Under the pieces are notes generated by a model. The model was not told where the DNA came from. It saw nothing but the letters and a program-made list of their open reading frames with translations, and ran no database searches. From NCBI GenBank assembly GCA_001510575.1, contig LNGK01000003.1, positions 735,755-799,754 of the forward strand: a stretch of DNA of 64,000 nt, read 5' to 3'. Numbering within the stretch: the first letter of the stretch is position 1; each line of letters begins with the position of its first letter. Positions 11,183 to 22,771 of the stretch are shown piece by piece. The DNA comes from Knoxdaviesia capensis. Taxonomy: Eukaryota; Ascomycota; Sordariomycetes; Microascales; Gondwanamycetaceae. A program made the translations under genes and the position numbers.

Positions 11183-12852
11183 ACATAGTCCAATATCTAC
11201 TACCTGTTTGGGCAGGTCTGCCTTCGCGCAAGATTAGGTCGGTATCGAGTGGGCAATGCGCTCTCCTCGCGTGGAAAGGCAATTGGGGGTTAATGGACCA
11301 GGCCAGGGGTCGGGCTGCTCGCCCCATCAGAGAAGCGGGAATGCTTGGCCCTCATTTTAAAAAAAGTCTGGGAGAGTCGCCGTCTACGTGTATGCCAGCT
11401 CCCCCCGTTGAAAGCTTGACGGCGGGAAATCAGGACTTCTAAAAATACGAGAAGACGGAAAGTGTGCACTTCCAGCCGCTGACGATGCATATAGCAAACA
11501 ACATGCATCTGAACAGTACTGTACATACCGTACAAAAAGAGGTGGCCCCCCCCTTTTTTCTTTCCTTTTAAATTTTTTCCAAATTTTCTTTTTTTTCATT
11601 CCTCCATTTTTTTTCTTTGTCTCGCGAGAGGGAGACCGGCTGGTGATTGGCGGGATTGACGGGATTGGCGGGCATGCATGTTCTGGATGGAATTTCGAGA
11701 TCTGCCAGCACGAACAAACGGGCAGTGGAATGAATACCAGATAAACCGCCGGATTTCTTTGTCCAGGGGCTATGCTGGCTCAAATAGCCTCTCATTCATT
11801 CACTCACCCGCCGATGACGCTCGCTACAAGCAGGTTGAAGACCACTCGCTGGAGTTTCAGCTCGGAGACTATATACACGATGTACTCTCCTGTTGCGTGC
11901 TGGGCTGCTGTGCGTAGTCAGCGGCGTGACTTTATATCCATCCGCCGCCTACCAATCCCTCGCGTGATGCGTGAAGTCTCCCTCCTGGAGTTACAAGAGA
12001 CTTAAAGAGGAGAGTGGACAGATGCCTTCCTGCTGACTTGCACTGACTCTTCAAGCCAGGTAAGGCAATTGACCGACGTGCACGCGCACGTGATTTTGGC
12101 ATCCAGGCTGGTCCAGGAAAGAGCCGCCCACTCACTGCCTTCCTTCCTCGTCCCTCGTGGCAACGCAAAATCTCGGATACATCGTAAAAAGAGTCTCGGA
12201 GCCAGCACAAATTAGACGCACACTACAACGGCTGCAAATTTCCGCTCTGCGCGCTGCTGCTAAAACGCACAGGGAAGGGGCGATGCACAGCAACTGCCTC
12301 CCCGGGGTCCCGGGGGGTTTTGACGTCCAAGCCCGATGTGTGGGAATACGGGAATATATGCAGCGCGTGGATGTGTTTGCCTTTGGCAGCGCTTTTGCTG
12401 TTTACAGCTACAGTTAAGAGTCTTCGTGAGCGTGCCTGGCGATGTAATGGATTTTCCGTGAGCTGCTGCGCGTTCCGCAACTCTGCAGATCACTGCTCTC
12501 GCTGTTGACCTTTTGATGTGATTCTTCGAATGCTGGCTGCTACGAGAGCATAAAACGGCTCCCGAAACTCTAACGTACGGTGCCGGGTCCCACCGCCACA
12601 CTGTATCGACGGCCAGTGGGGCGCTGTCAGTCCAGCAAGCCAATGCGCTAAGGCAGGGGAGATTGTCGTGCTGGAGAGCACGGTTGGCCGGACTTTGTGG
12701 GCGAAGCAGCCTGCCGTACCACGCCGAAGCGGCGTACAGTGCGCAGTCGCAAACCCGACGTGTGGGTGTGGCAGTCAGAACTATCCGTACAAACCGTCAT
12801 GCATTATTTGTCTCCGGGGAATCTTGACGGTGCTGGTGGTTTCTGCTGGCAC

Positions 12853-12874
12853 CGCCGGCAATTTCATGCCGGCG
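12853..12874. other. Perfect 8-bp hairpin
   Basis: CGCCGGCA and TGCCGGCG are exact reverse complements separated by six bases (12861-12866). Function unknown. Confidence 0.5.
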
Positions 12875-14701
12875 AACGAAGGAACGAACGGACAAAGAAG
12901 AGAGGCACTCTCAGCCGGCGCCCCTTTCCGGGTGTTTTCAGCTCTTTGGCTCGTGTTCTTCGTGATATTGTTATGGGCAACTTCGTGCTGGGGCTGCTCC
13001 TTCCGCCGTAGCCGTTATGATCAGGAAGTCAGACAGACACACAGCCAGTCCGGGGCCCTGTTATTTTTAGAGCTTGAGCGGCGTCTAAGTTCGCCTGTGG
13101 AGCACCGCAGCTTCTTCAGCGTGCGTCTGGCCCAGCAACAGACAGGTGACTGACTCTGTCTTCTGCACTGTACATCGCACCTTCCCACAGCGCTGAAGAG
13201 CCTCCAAAAGCGTGGGCAAAGCAAGAGCGAAGGAGGTTGAGCCACCACTAAACGCTCTTTCCCTCTCTGTGCCGTTCGCTCCTTCTTGGCTTTGTTCCAT
13301 TCAACAGCGAACCCTGGCATCGATTGCCTGTCGTGGAGTTTTCCCTGTGTCTCTTTTTTTCGCCTCTTCTTCCTCTCTTGCTTTTTCTTCTCCCTCTCTC
13401 CCTCTCTCTCTCTCTTCTTCTTCATCCTTATTCTCACGTCCCTTTTTCCCCCTTCTATTCCTCTCCCTCTCTCCACTTTGGCTGACAACGACTGCTTGGC
13501 AGCTTTTTCTCTTTTTGGTGCTTCGTTTTTTCTTCGTTTCTTCTTCTTTTTTTGCTGTTCGATTTTTTATAGCCTGTTGTTTATTGCACTGTACGGATCC
13601 AACTCTGCCCCAAAACATCCACCCATTGGATTCCTCGCCTTGCATTTTTTCCTCTCTCTTCTCGGTTTATCATTTTCCAGCTCTCCTTTTCTATCGGATA
13701 TTTTTGCTGCTCGGCTGTGCTTTTCGTGTTTTCGTCTCTTGCAATTATATCCCCCCTTGGTTTCTCGTTCTTTCTAGACTGCTTCTCTCGCCGACTGCGA
13801 ATTTGCTCATTGTGATGGTATATTGAATCATCCGGCTCGACACCCAACACACCCAACATAACAACAACATCCCTTCGTCCACCGATCCGCCGAACACTCG
13901 CTCTCTCGGAACACGCGGCCTCGACCTCCCTCCTCCGGCTTCCTTCCATCGGCCGTCTCCGTGTGCTCCGCCTCTCTGGATCTCGCCGTTGTCGTTCGGT
14001 GACAGCTGTGTGGCATCTGAGGGGAGGCTGTGGTGCGAATCGCCTCTAAATTCGCGAACCAGTTTTACCTTCCATCTCGCTCCAAAGTTCCCCAAAGCCA
14101 CTAGCATGAATTAAAGCTGCGAACACGACGACTCATCCTCTCTCTTCGTCTTTTTCTCTTGCGCTACTTGCCTCTCCAATTTTTGCTTGGAGAGGGTGGC
14201 GGATTGTCTTTCATCTTTTCCATCTTTCGTTTTTCCCCCCTTCTTTTTCTTTTCTCCGGTGCTTCTAATCTCCCGGAACTATCCTTAATCGGATCTCCAT
14301 TCCACTTCAGTCATCTGCCTGGATTCTTTTGACAGGAACTGAACAATCCATTCTTGCCTAAGCCTTTAATGTGCTTAGCATCATCTTGATAACCTTTTAA
14401 CTAAGAATCCTGCCTGTGTCCTTTTGCTGGCCGTTCCTGACCGATTGTGTTTAAATAAAAATCCCTTGATCTCTTTTTGCCGGCTTCATTTCGTTGGTTT
14501 GATAGCACACACATTTCAAACAAAGTTGAGAGAAAATCCTCACTTTGACGATAGACTCTTGGCTTGGGCAGTTTTTCATCTAAAATTGCCCACTTTCTTG
14601 TGTGTTTCACTGGTGATCTTGTGGTGTTCCCATCACCCATCATCTTCCGCCTCCAGAATCCTCTGTTTCCCTCTCTATCCGAACATCCCGCCATCCTCGA
14701 A

Positions 14702-17700
14702 ATGACCTCCCAAGTCGAAGATTTCCCTCGCCTCTCGTCGTCTCCGCGTTTGCCCACCCTGCCTTCGACCGGCCCTCTCCATCTGTCTCTCGACCTCTCG
14801 CTCGCTCCTCTGGCCCACAACCTGCAGCTGGACCCGCTGGAGTCTTCGTCACTTTCGAGAACAACGAATGCCAAGCCTGCCCAAAATTCCTCCCTGACCC
14901 ATTCCCAGCAGGCCTCCGTGTCCATCTCCTCTTCAAAATCCGGCTCGTCGACCGCTTCGGTGTCGTATATCGTGTCTTCCGCTTCCAGTGCTGCAAGACC
15001 GCCCGCCACCTCTGCAGACGCCTTGGCTTCCACGTCAGCCTCTTCTCAACCGAAGTCGGAGTTGTCATCATCGTCAGCCCATCGCTCCCGCCCGCCGCAC
15101 CCGCTTCATCCTCCGCCGCTGGTGCTGCCCGCGGATCCTCCCGGCCGCATTTCCCACCCGGCGAGTGACTTTGGGGACGAAGCCTCGACTGCCTCGACCC
15201 AGCGCTCATTTGCCTCCGACAACCTGTTTCCCTCCATGGCCGACGTCGGCTCCAGACAGACGAGCATGAACTCGATAGCCAATACCAACAAGACCACCCC
15301 CGCCCCCCGGAGTCGCCACGACTCGGCCGGCGAAAGCGACAGCCTTGACTCACCCCCGCCCCCGCCACTGCCAGCGTCGCTCCCGCCGTCCAATGGCTAC
15401 GCTGCTGGTGACTGGTCGACTGCGTCTGATGCCACCTCCGCCCCGACCGTAACCGCTGTTGCTGCTGCCACAACCACTCCTTCCGCTGTCCAGGATATCG
15501 ACGCGACAACAATTTCCACCGTATCCATCGCCGGCAACTCCATATATCCCTCTGTCCCGTCTCATCCGCCGCCGCCGGTCCCGGCTGAGAACAGCCAACG
15601 GCAACCCAAGGCTGTTGCTCCCCAAACCAACGGCTCTTCTCACCCCTACGCCATGCCGCAACCTAGCTCCAATGCCACCATCAACCTCGTCGAACGCCCT
15701 GGCCAGTCGTCCCCCCATCGGTATTCGTCCCCGCCCCCATTCATCCCGCCCACCTTTCCCACCTCGTCATCAACCTCGATCCCGCTGAACCAGACCCCCG
15801 GAGGCTTGAAGCAACGCCACACCCTCGAGGTTCCCAAGCTGCACTCGGCCCGGCCATCCAAGGACGGCTTTGATGCCGCCTACTCCACCGGCCGCTACTC
15901 CCCCGCCGTGACTTCGCCCGCTGCCGGCCCGCCTGCACCCCCTGCTGGTCCGTCAGTCCGCCGCAACTCGCTCAGCCTGGCCCGGAGGAACACCTGGTCA
16001 TTACACTCGGATATGCCTCGCGACGAGGTTTCCCCCGACGAGGACGCCCGGCGCTGGGCCGAGGCTGTACGGCAGAAGCGCGCTAGTAAGCGGCGTCGCA
16101 AGGAGGAGGAGGACGACGACCGCGTGCTGGTCGGCACCAAGGTGGACGAGAAGCACGCCAACTGGGTCACTGCCTATAACATGTTGACCGGCATTCGTGT
16201 GGCTGTGTCGCGGACGAATGCGAAGAATGACCGGGCGCTGGTGGATGCTGATTTCGAGACCAAGCAGAAGTCGACTTTTGATATGTAAGTTCCTTGCCTC
16301 TCTTGCATGCTTCCCGAAAGTTCCAAGTGGACATGAACGTCACCGGCCCTGCGAATCTTTTTATTTTTATGTTTTACTGACCTTCTCCAGCACCGGAAAC
16401 GAACTTGTGCCATCGGCCAAATATGACTTCAAGTTTAAAGATTATGCCCCCCTCGTCTTCCGCCACCTGCGCGCCCTTTTCCGCCTTGACCCGGCCGACT
16501 ACCTGATGTCGCTTACCGGCAAGTATATCCTTTCCGAACTCGGATCTCCCGGAAAGAGCGGCAGCTTCTTCTATTTCTCGCGCGATTATAAGTATATCAT
16601 CAAGACCATCCACCATGCCGAGCACCGCTTCATGCGCAAGATCCTGCGCGACTACTACCGCCACATCACCGACAACCCGAACACGCTGCTGTCGCAGTTC
16701 TACGGCCTGCACCGCGTGAAGACCCCCTTTGGAAAGAAGATCCACTTTGTCGTCATGAACAACATCTTCCCGCCGCACCGCGACATCCACCAGACCTTTG
16801 ACCTGAAGGGATCGACCGTCGGCCGCGACTACCGCGAGGAGGACATCGAGTCCCACCCCCGCGCCACGCTCAAGGACCTCAACTGGATGCGGAGGCAGCG
16901 CCACGTCGAGCTCGGCATCAAAAAGAAGCAGCTTTTCCTCGAACAGCTGCGACGAGATGTCGTGTTGCTCAAGCGCCTGCAGATTATGGACTATTCGCTC
17001 TTGATTGGCATCCACGACCTGCGCAAGGGCAACGAGGAGAATCTGCGTGGCAAGACGCTGCAAGTGTTCAACCCGGAACGCCAACAGGACGAGCCCGACC
17101 TGCCGCAGCAACAGCAACAACCACCGCCGCACCCGATGCTCATGCGCACGCCATCGAAGCTGGAGAGCGCGCGTAAAGCCCGCGAGCTGCGACAGATGAT
17201 TCGCCAAGAACGGCCAATCCCGATGGCGCAAGACACCAACAAGATGCCGGATGAGCTTGAGGAGGGCCAGGCACGGACTGGATTCGTGTTTAACCAAGAC
17301 GAGGGCGGCTTCCGCGCCACCCACGAAGACAACACGCCCTCCGACGAACTGTACTATCTTGGTGTCATCGACTGCCTGACGCACTACGGCATGGTCAAGA
17401 AGATTGAGCATTTCTGGAAGGGCCTCACGAACGACCGCTCGAAGATTTCCGCCCTGCCGCCCGATGAGTACGGTGACCGGTTCTACCAGTTTATCGAGGG
17501 TATTACCATGTCTCAGGAGGAGCTTGCGCGACAGAAGCAGGCTCAGGAGGAGGCTGCAGCCGCGGCCACGGTGCTGTCGACGGTCGACCCGGCCCTCGGC
17601 GACCGCTCCTCGACCTGGGGCACCCAGCGGCAGTCGACGTCGTCGTCTGTAGTGCCGCCGATGCCGAACTTCCAACCGCCGCCGCCGCCTCCGACATGCA

Positions 17701-18254
17701 AGACCAACGGCAGCTCACAGGATCCGCGCCGCAGCCTGTCGGATGAGAACGGGACCGGCCGCCCGGATAGCGTGCTGCCGGTTGTCGACGAAGCCGCCGA
17801 GGGCCTGTCGACCGGCAGTGGTGGCGGGCGCAGCCAGCACGGATCGGACGATGGACACCTCCACCCCGGGGACGACGAGTCCCGGGGCGGTGTGTCACAC
17901 ATGCACCACCGCCGGCCGCACCACATGCACAACCACACCGAGCACCACCACGCACACCACACACGCGGCGGCGATGGAGGAGCCGATGCCGACGACTCGC
18001 CGGGCCGGAGGCCGGTGACGCCGCGCAAGGACTACTTCGGGCCCACGGGCAACGGGAACCAGCCGCCGGCGGTTCCGTCGAAGCCGTCCAGCCTGCGCGA
18101 GATGGTGCCGCCGCCGACGCCGCCTAAGAGCGACCACATGAACTTTAAGCCGGACGGTGCTGATGGTGCTGTTGGAGCAGGCGGCGAGGTGCTTGTCCGG
18201 AAGATTAGTCGTGATTCTCTGGATAAGGCCCTGCCGCCGTTGCCTGCGGCGTGA
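14702..18254 (+). CDS. MSS4: Phosphatidylinositol-4-phosphate 5-kinase
   Basis: Makes PtdIns(4,5)P2 from PtdIns4P at the plasma membrane, acting in actin organisation, endocytosis and cell integrity signalling. Two exons, 14702-16284 and 16391-18254, join in frame (donor GTAAGT, acceptor CCAG) to give 1148 residues; the codon split by the intron completes FDITGNE. Residues 1 to about 450 are Ser/Pro-rich and disordered, then a basic KRRRK patch. The PIPK catalytic domain runs from about 515 to 900. It shows the IIKT lysine strand, DLKGST at 665-670, MDYSLLIG at 727-734, and the ID of the IDCLTHYG motif at 854-855 at the metal-binding site. The C-terminal 250 residues are low complexity and include a His-rich stretch. 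The ATG at 14702 is chosen because the frame upstream has only a TTG and no ATG. Family assignment is near certain. Confidence 0.96.
16285..16390 (+). other. MSS4: Intron of MSS4
   Basis: A 106-base intron from GTAAGT to CCAG. Removing it restores the conserved FDITGNEL segment, supporting both borders. Confidence 0.92.
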
Positions 18255-19370
18255 TGCTGATGCTGATGCTGTGTTTTTGTTTTTTACTCGGGTGATTTTA
18301 CTACCCACGACTTGAGCATTTTCCTGTCTACGTTACCGTTTTCTAGACCTCTCTCTCTCACCTCACATTCCCTTTTCTTTTCTTTTCCTTTTCTCTCTTT
18401 GTTTTTCGCAATCATGAAAGTTGTTACCAGGACCACCACACACAGACTCTTCTTCGTTTCTTCGACACGCACACATTCATATACTCCCGAGTCCTGTGGA
18501 GGGTTCCCTCCCCTCCCGGGTGCCGGGGTCTTTTTTAGCTGGTTTTGTCTTTCTTGTTTTTATGCGTCGCAATACTTAATGACGTCCCCAAACACATGTG
18601 TTTTTCTCGTTTCTTACATTCTTGCTGCTGTTGTGTGTGGGTGGGTTTGTGTTGCTTGTGGTTGTGGGTTTGAGTTGCATAGTCTTTTCTACAGAAGTTC
18701 AGAGTTCGTATATATCATCAACCGTTCTTTCTTTTCGGTCGTTTTCTGTTGAAGGTGTCTGCTTGCGTGTTCTTTGCGTGTCTGTTGTTTTTACACATGT
18801 ATGCTGCTGCGTTGGCACACACGCACCTGATTGCTTTCTTTGTATAGGTGTGAGGCCTTCGCTGTGGCTCTTGGAGTCTTTTTGTTCTGCGTTTGTGGTA
18901 TGCGCCTGTGTTGGAGTGTGAGAGTATACGCGATGATCGAGATTGTGGGATATGGAGACCTTAGATATTCTGCCCGTTGCTTCTTCTTTTGATATACTTG
19001 TCGGGTTCTGGCTGAAGTTATCTTAACTTGTGAATGAGTGAATGCGTGGGTGCTGTGTATGCCGTGAATGTGAGTGCCGTAACTAGTGTCAGATGCACTG
19101 GACGTACGTAGCTTGAGAACGTTGGAGTGGAATGCCAACATATAAGAGCAAAACGGCAAAGATTCCAGAGGTTGGATTATCCGGTCGTGGTGGCTGCGGC
19201 CACGGGTCAAAGTATCAGTACATATGTCTCTATCTACACAGGTCGTCGAATCGTACATTTCTTCCCTCCTATCTCCTCTTCCGCTGGCGGATCTTCCAGG
19301 TGTTCCCCCACACCCTCCTCCGCGTGCAGGATGCGATGCCACAGCCGCCAACAGACGTCAGGGCGCGGCC
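18255..19370. other. Convergent intergenic region MSS4/COA6
   Basis: T/C- and T/G-rich sequence on the plus strand after the MSS4 stop, probably the MSS4 3' UTR, then the 3' side of the minus-strand COA6 gene. No other gene seen. Confidence 0.55.
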
Positions 19371-19733
19371 TCACTTCTCCTTGACAACATCAAACTGCGG
19401 CGTAACATCGACTTTGATCGCGCCCTCCTTCTCCAGCATCGCGATGCGCTTGCGCTTAGCATCGTCGGCGACCCGCCACTCGCGGAAGTACTTGACCCAC
19501 TGCTGGGCGCAGTCGCGCTCAAAGGCCACGGTGGCGGCGGCGCAGGGCCCGGTGCGGGCGGCCGACGCGCCGGGCTCGCGCGCCGCGTCGACGATGCCCT
19601 GCGCGTCCAGGCACTGGAAGTAGGCGTCGCGCGCCGCCCAGCACAGCTGGCGCTCGGCGCGGGTGGGCACGGCGGCGCCGGAGCGGATTTCTTTGGCGCG
19701 GGATTCTTGCGGGGTTGAGGAGAACCAGCCCAT
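19371..19733 (-). CDS. COA6: Cytochrome c oxidase assembly factor 6
   Basis: Intermembrane-space mitochondrial protein of the COX6B/CHCH type, needed for copper delivery to the Cox2 CuA site. The 120-residue frame starts MGWFSSTPQE and carries the twin-cysteine signature C31-x9-C41 and C64-x10-C75. The CX9C-CX10C spacing is typical of Coa6, whereas Cox6b itself is CX9C-CX10C in a different sequence setting without the W-F-S N-terminus. Next come QQWVKYFREWR and a basic helix. Compared with yeast Coa6 (about 104 residues) it has a slightly longer linker between the two pairs. The frame is open further upstream, but that extension is His/Thr/Arg-rich repeat translation, so the ATG at 19733 is preferred. 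It is divergent from SYS1. Confidence 0.92.
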   Translation of the reverse strand: MGWFSSTPQESRAKEIRSGAAVPTRAERQLCWAARDAYFQCLDAQGIVDAAREPGASAARTGPCAAATVAFERDCAQQWVKYFREWRVADDAKRKRIAMLEKEGAIKVDVTPQFDVVKEK

Positions 19734-19740
19734 TGTGGCG

Positions 19741-19771
19741 GTGTGCGCGCGCGCGTGTGTGTGTGTGTGTG
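19741..19771. repeat. (GT)n(GC)n(GT)n microsatellite
   Basis: Read along the COA6 transcript it is a CA/CG repeat that ends 7 bases before the ATG. Confidence 0.9.
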
Positions 19772-20762
19772 GACGGGAAGGGTTGCGTGTGGGTTGAGTT
19801 AAAGGTTCGAGGGGGTCTCTTCTGCTGTGCGGTGGGAGCAGTCGACGGAGGCGACGTTCGAGGGTATCGCGGGCTTCGGTGGTGGTCGGATTCGGGGGGT
19901 GGACTCGCGGTGCTCGGCGGAGGGCAGAGCCGGTTGGCAGCGGGGATATCAAGGCAGTCGAGCTGTGCAGTACATCAAGCGCAGCACGCAAATCAAGCAG
20001 AAAGTCCGAACAGCGTAGAACACAGAACACGATCTTTTATTTCTTTCTGGCTGAGAAGACGAACCCACGATTTTTCTCGCACCTTCGTTCGCAACTGGCG
20101 ATGACATGCAAAGGGCGGTGACACGCGGCAGAAAAGCCGCCCAAAAGCGGTGAGCCACCGAACCAGCGCAGCCGGAATTCTGCCGTGCGCCGCTTTTCTC
20201 CTTTTAGGTTGACTTTTCGGGAACCTGTCCTTGTCGCGTCATTCATTCATTCTTGTTGCAGCTCCAGCCACTTTTCGCCCAGTATTTCTTAGACGATCGA
20301 CGACGACACCATTTCGCCGCTTCTTCCATATCATCCCGTGCGATAATCTTCTTTTTTGTCGTCCGATCGCAACCCTGCTCATCTCTGCCGACTGCCCCTG
20401 TTGACGGTGTATACACCTGTGGCCAGCGTCTTGGGGTTCATGGCGTGGTTATAACCCTGACTTTCAGGCTGGATCTGCGCCCGTTTGGAAGTTGTTGCGG
20501 GACCTGAAACGGAGTGCGGCGGGTTATTTTCCGTGGACGGCTTCTCGATCGACGAGTCTCGGCTTCGGCGGACTGCGGACGGTTCGGCGTTCGACGGATA
20601 TCTGATACCGCCCCGGTGCTGGCCCTATCCTCCCCCCTCCGACACCCGACATCCGACCACGACCTCTTTGATCTCCGGCCCGGCGCCGCCGACTCGCGAC
20701 ACTTGCATCCCTCCGACACCAACTCACGCGCTGCCGATCTCCCCGGCCACACCCTCTCCCTC

Positions 20763-20781
20763 CACACACACACACACACAC
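20763..20781 (+). repeat. (CA)n microsatellite before SYS1
   Basis: About 9 CA units end 5 bases before the SYS1 ATG, so the repeat is likely in the 5' UTR. Confidence 0.9.
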
Positions 20782-20786
20782 CTGCC

Positions 20787-21528
20787 ATGGCGCGCCGTCG
20801 GAGGCCCCGCCGGCCCGGCGCGCTCTCGGAGCAGCCGCCGCTGAAGATCATCACGCAGATTGCGCTGCTGCAGGCCGTGTTCTACACGGCGTCGCTGGCG
20901 ATGGTGCTGTTCGCCAGCCTGGTCGAGGGCAGCCCGTTTGGCCTCAACCTGGTGCTGAGCTGGGAGGCCGTGCGCGGAGATACCACGCAGGGCTGGCTGA
21001 TGGCCATGGTGCTGGTGCTGGACGGCGCGCTGTTCGTGTAAGGATCCCCCCTTTCCCTCGCTTCCGCGAATTGTCTGTCTGGACCCCGCCGGTCTGTGCT
21101 CGCAATACTAACGTACTGTCCGTCGGTGCAGCTCGTCCGCCATCGTGTTCTTCGTGTCCCGCTCCAAACTGGTCGTCGACTTCGCCCTGACCACCCACGC
21201 CGTCCACCTGGTCGTCGTCACCCTGTACTCCGGCAGCCTGCCGGGCCACATGATGTGGTGGGCCGCCATGGCCGGCTCCAGCGCGGCCGCGGTCGCCGTC
21301 GGCATGTGGGGCTCGCGCCAGCGCGAACTGCAGCCCATCACCTTTGGCGGCACCGCCTCCGGCGGGCCCGCCACCACGGCTGCCTCCGGCTCCGCCGATG
21401 CGCCGGCGTCTGCTGCCAACGGCGACGAGGACGTCGAGATGGGCTTCGCGCGCGGCCGGGGGCGCGGCCGCGGCCGCGACGGCGCCGGCGACTACGAGAT
21501 GGTGACCATGGAGGACCGGCTGAAGTAG
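20787..21528 (+). CDS. SYS1: Golgi membrane protein Sys1
   Basis: Multi-spanning Golgi protein that, in yeast and mammals, recruits the Arl3/ARFRP1 GTPase to the trans-Golgi as part of the Arl3-Arl1-golgin pathway. Exons 20787-21037 and 21132-21528 join within a valine codon (donor GTAAGG, acceptor GCAG) to give 215 residues, close to the yeast length of about 203. After a basic N-terminus (MARRRRPRRP) four hydrophobic segments are visible at about 21-46, 69-93, 101-118 and 123-145. The TTHAVHLVVVTLYSG and MMWWAAM stretches fit the family. The C-terminal cytosolic tail is Gly/Ala-rich with an RG repeat (191-199). The ATG follows a CA repeat and has G at +4. Confidence 0.92.
21038..21131 (+). 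other. SYS1: Intron of SYS1
   Basis: A 94-base intron between GTAAGG and GCAG. Its removal joins LDGALFV to SSAIVFFV within transmembrane segment 2. Confidence 0.88.
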
Positions 21529-22106
21529 TTGGCTGCTTGCCCCGGCGCTCCCGAGGCGAGGCTTGGGGTTCCTCGCGCACGCTCTTTCTGTCTCTTGCTG
21601 GGTCTCGTGGCCGGCCGTATATTATCATTTTCCTATATCTGTGTTCCGATTTCTTAGACTTCCCTGCGACGTTTTGTGTTCGTTTTTTTTTTGGCTTTTG
21701 GCTTTTGCACTCTTTTCCATATTGTACTCTTTCCGTGTCCTCTGGACTGTATCCTTACCAAACTTGTTCATGTTCATGATCTTGTTATATTCTTCTTCTT
21801 TTTTTTTCTCTGGCGTTCATGGGTACTGGTTTATTTTTCTGCTGGAGTGCGTTTCACGTTGCATCAAGATTTCTTTTTTGTCCTTGTACGTCTTGCAAGC
21901 CGTTGGATGCTGTCCTTGATTCCACTTAATAATTCATAGCCCGCATGTATTTGATTCACTTTTGTCTAGGCTTGCTTGCTCTGTGGTGATACATTAGAAA
22001 AAACGGGAAATAGATACGCCTGGTAGACCCCGCGAGTAAACTCCGTCCATCCATCCACCGTAAGATACCGCCGTTAAACAAGAAGAAGAGAGGCGGTCAA
22101 ATCCCC
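21529..22106. other. Convergent intergenic region SYS1/CFT2
   Basis: 578 bases between two stop codons that face each other. It is T-rich on the plus strand after SYS1, consistent with a 3' UTR. No further gene. Confidence 0.6.
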
Positions 22107-22740
22107 TCAGCCCGCAGAAACCACAGCCAAGTTATCGTACACCACCCGCATGACCTCCGCAAACACACTGCGCCGCCCACTGCCGACCGCGGCCAGATCG
22201 ACCCCGACGCGCTCCACCACAATGCGCCCGGCCGCCGTCTTGCGCACCGCCACGCTGCCGTCAACCACCAGCGTGCCCTCGCCGCGGAACTCCGCCGCCC
22301 GCCCGGCCGCCTGCATCACCCGCCGGATCTCCGCGAGCCGCAGGTCGCCGACCAGCAGCGGCTGCTGGTGGGCGTGCGCCGAGCGCGCCGCGGCCGCCGC
22401 CGACGACGACGAGAGCGATGCCGACAGCAGGTCGAGCGTGGGCACGGGCGGCGGGCCGCTGGCCACGGGCACTGCAGGCGGCGGCGGCGGCGGCGGCGGC
22501 GGCGAGCCCGCGTCGGCCAGCTTGGCGCGCTTGGCGGCCTGCGCGGCATCCTCGCCGCCGCCCGCAGGCGCGCCCACGCCCACCAGCTGCCCGCTGATCG
22601 TGGCAATGCTAATGCCCTTGACCTTCTGCCACTTGACCGCGTGCAGCAGCGCGTCGCCCAGCTTGACCGGCCACGAGTTGGTGTCCACGCTGGCATCGAC
22701 CGTGACGCCCACCCCCGGCGTCAGCACCACCACGCCGCGC

Positions 22741-22771
<31 letters not shown>

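Larger units (their letters stand above)
8879..14701. other. Intergenic region between transcription factor and MSS4
   Basis: No gene recognised. The T/C-rich stretch just after 8879 (to about 9.5 kb) is a plausible 3' UTR and downstream region of the transcription factor. From about 13.25 to 14.65 kb the plus strand is pyrimidine-rich and is the likely promoter and leader of MSS4. A 7-codon ATG frame at 14369-14389 may be a uORF. Between them are a G-run array (9.64 kb), telomere-like words near 10.0 and 10.7 kb, GTACAGTAC words (10.46, 10.67, 11.16, 11.51 kb) and a hairpin at 12.86 kb. Confidence 0.55.
19734..20786. promoter_or_regulatory. Shared divergent promoter of COA6 and SYS1
   Basis: About 1.05 kb separates the two start codons, which point away from each other. 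CA repeats (read along each transcript) lie within a few bases upstream of both ATGs. No other coding sequence was recognised between them. Confidence 0.6.

Noticed and set aside
14564..14701. N-terminal extension of MSS4
   Set aside because: Would start at TTG; no in-frame ATG precedes 14702.
16374..17675. Minus-strand open frame of 433 codons
   Set aside because: Antisense to the MSS4 kinase domain.
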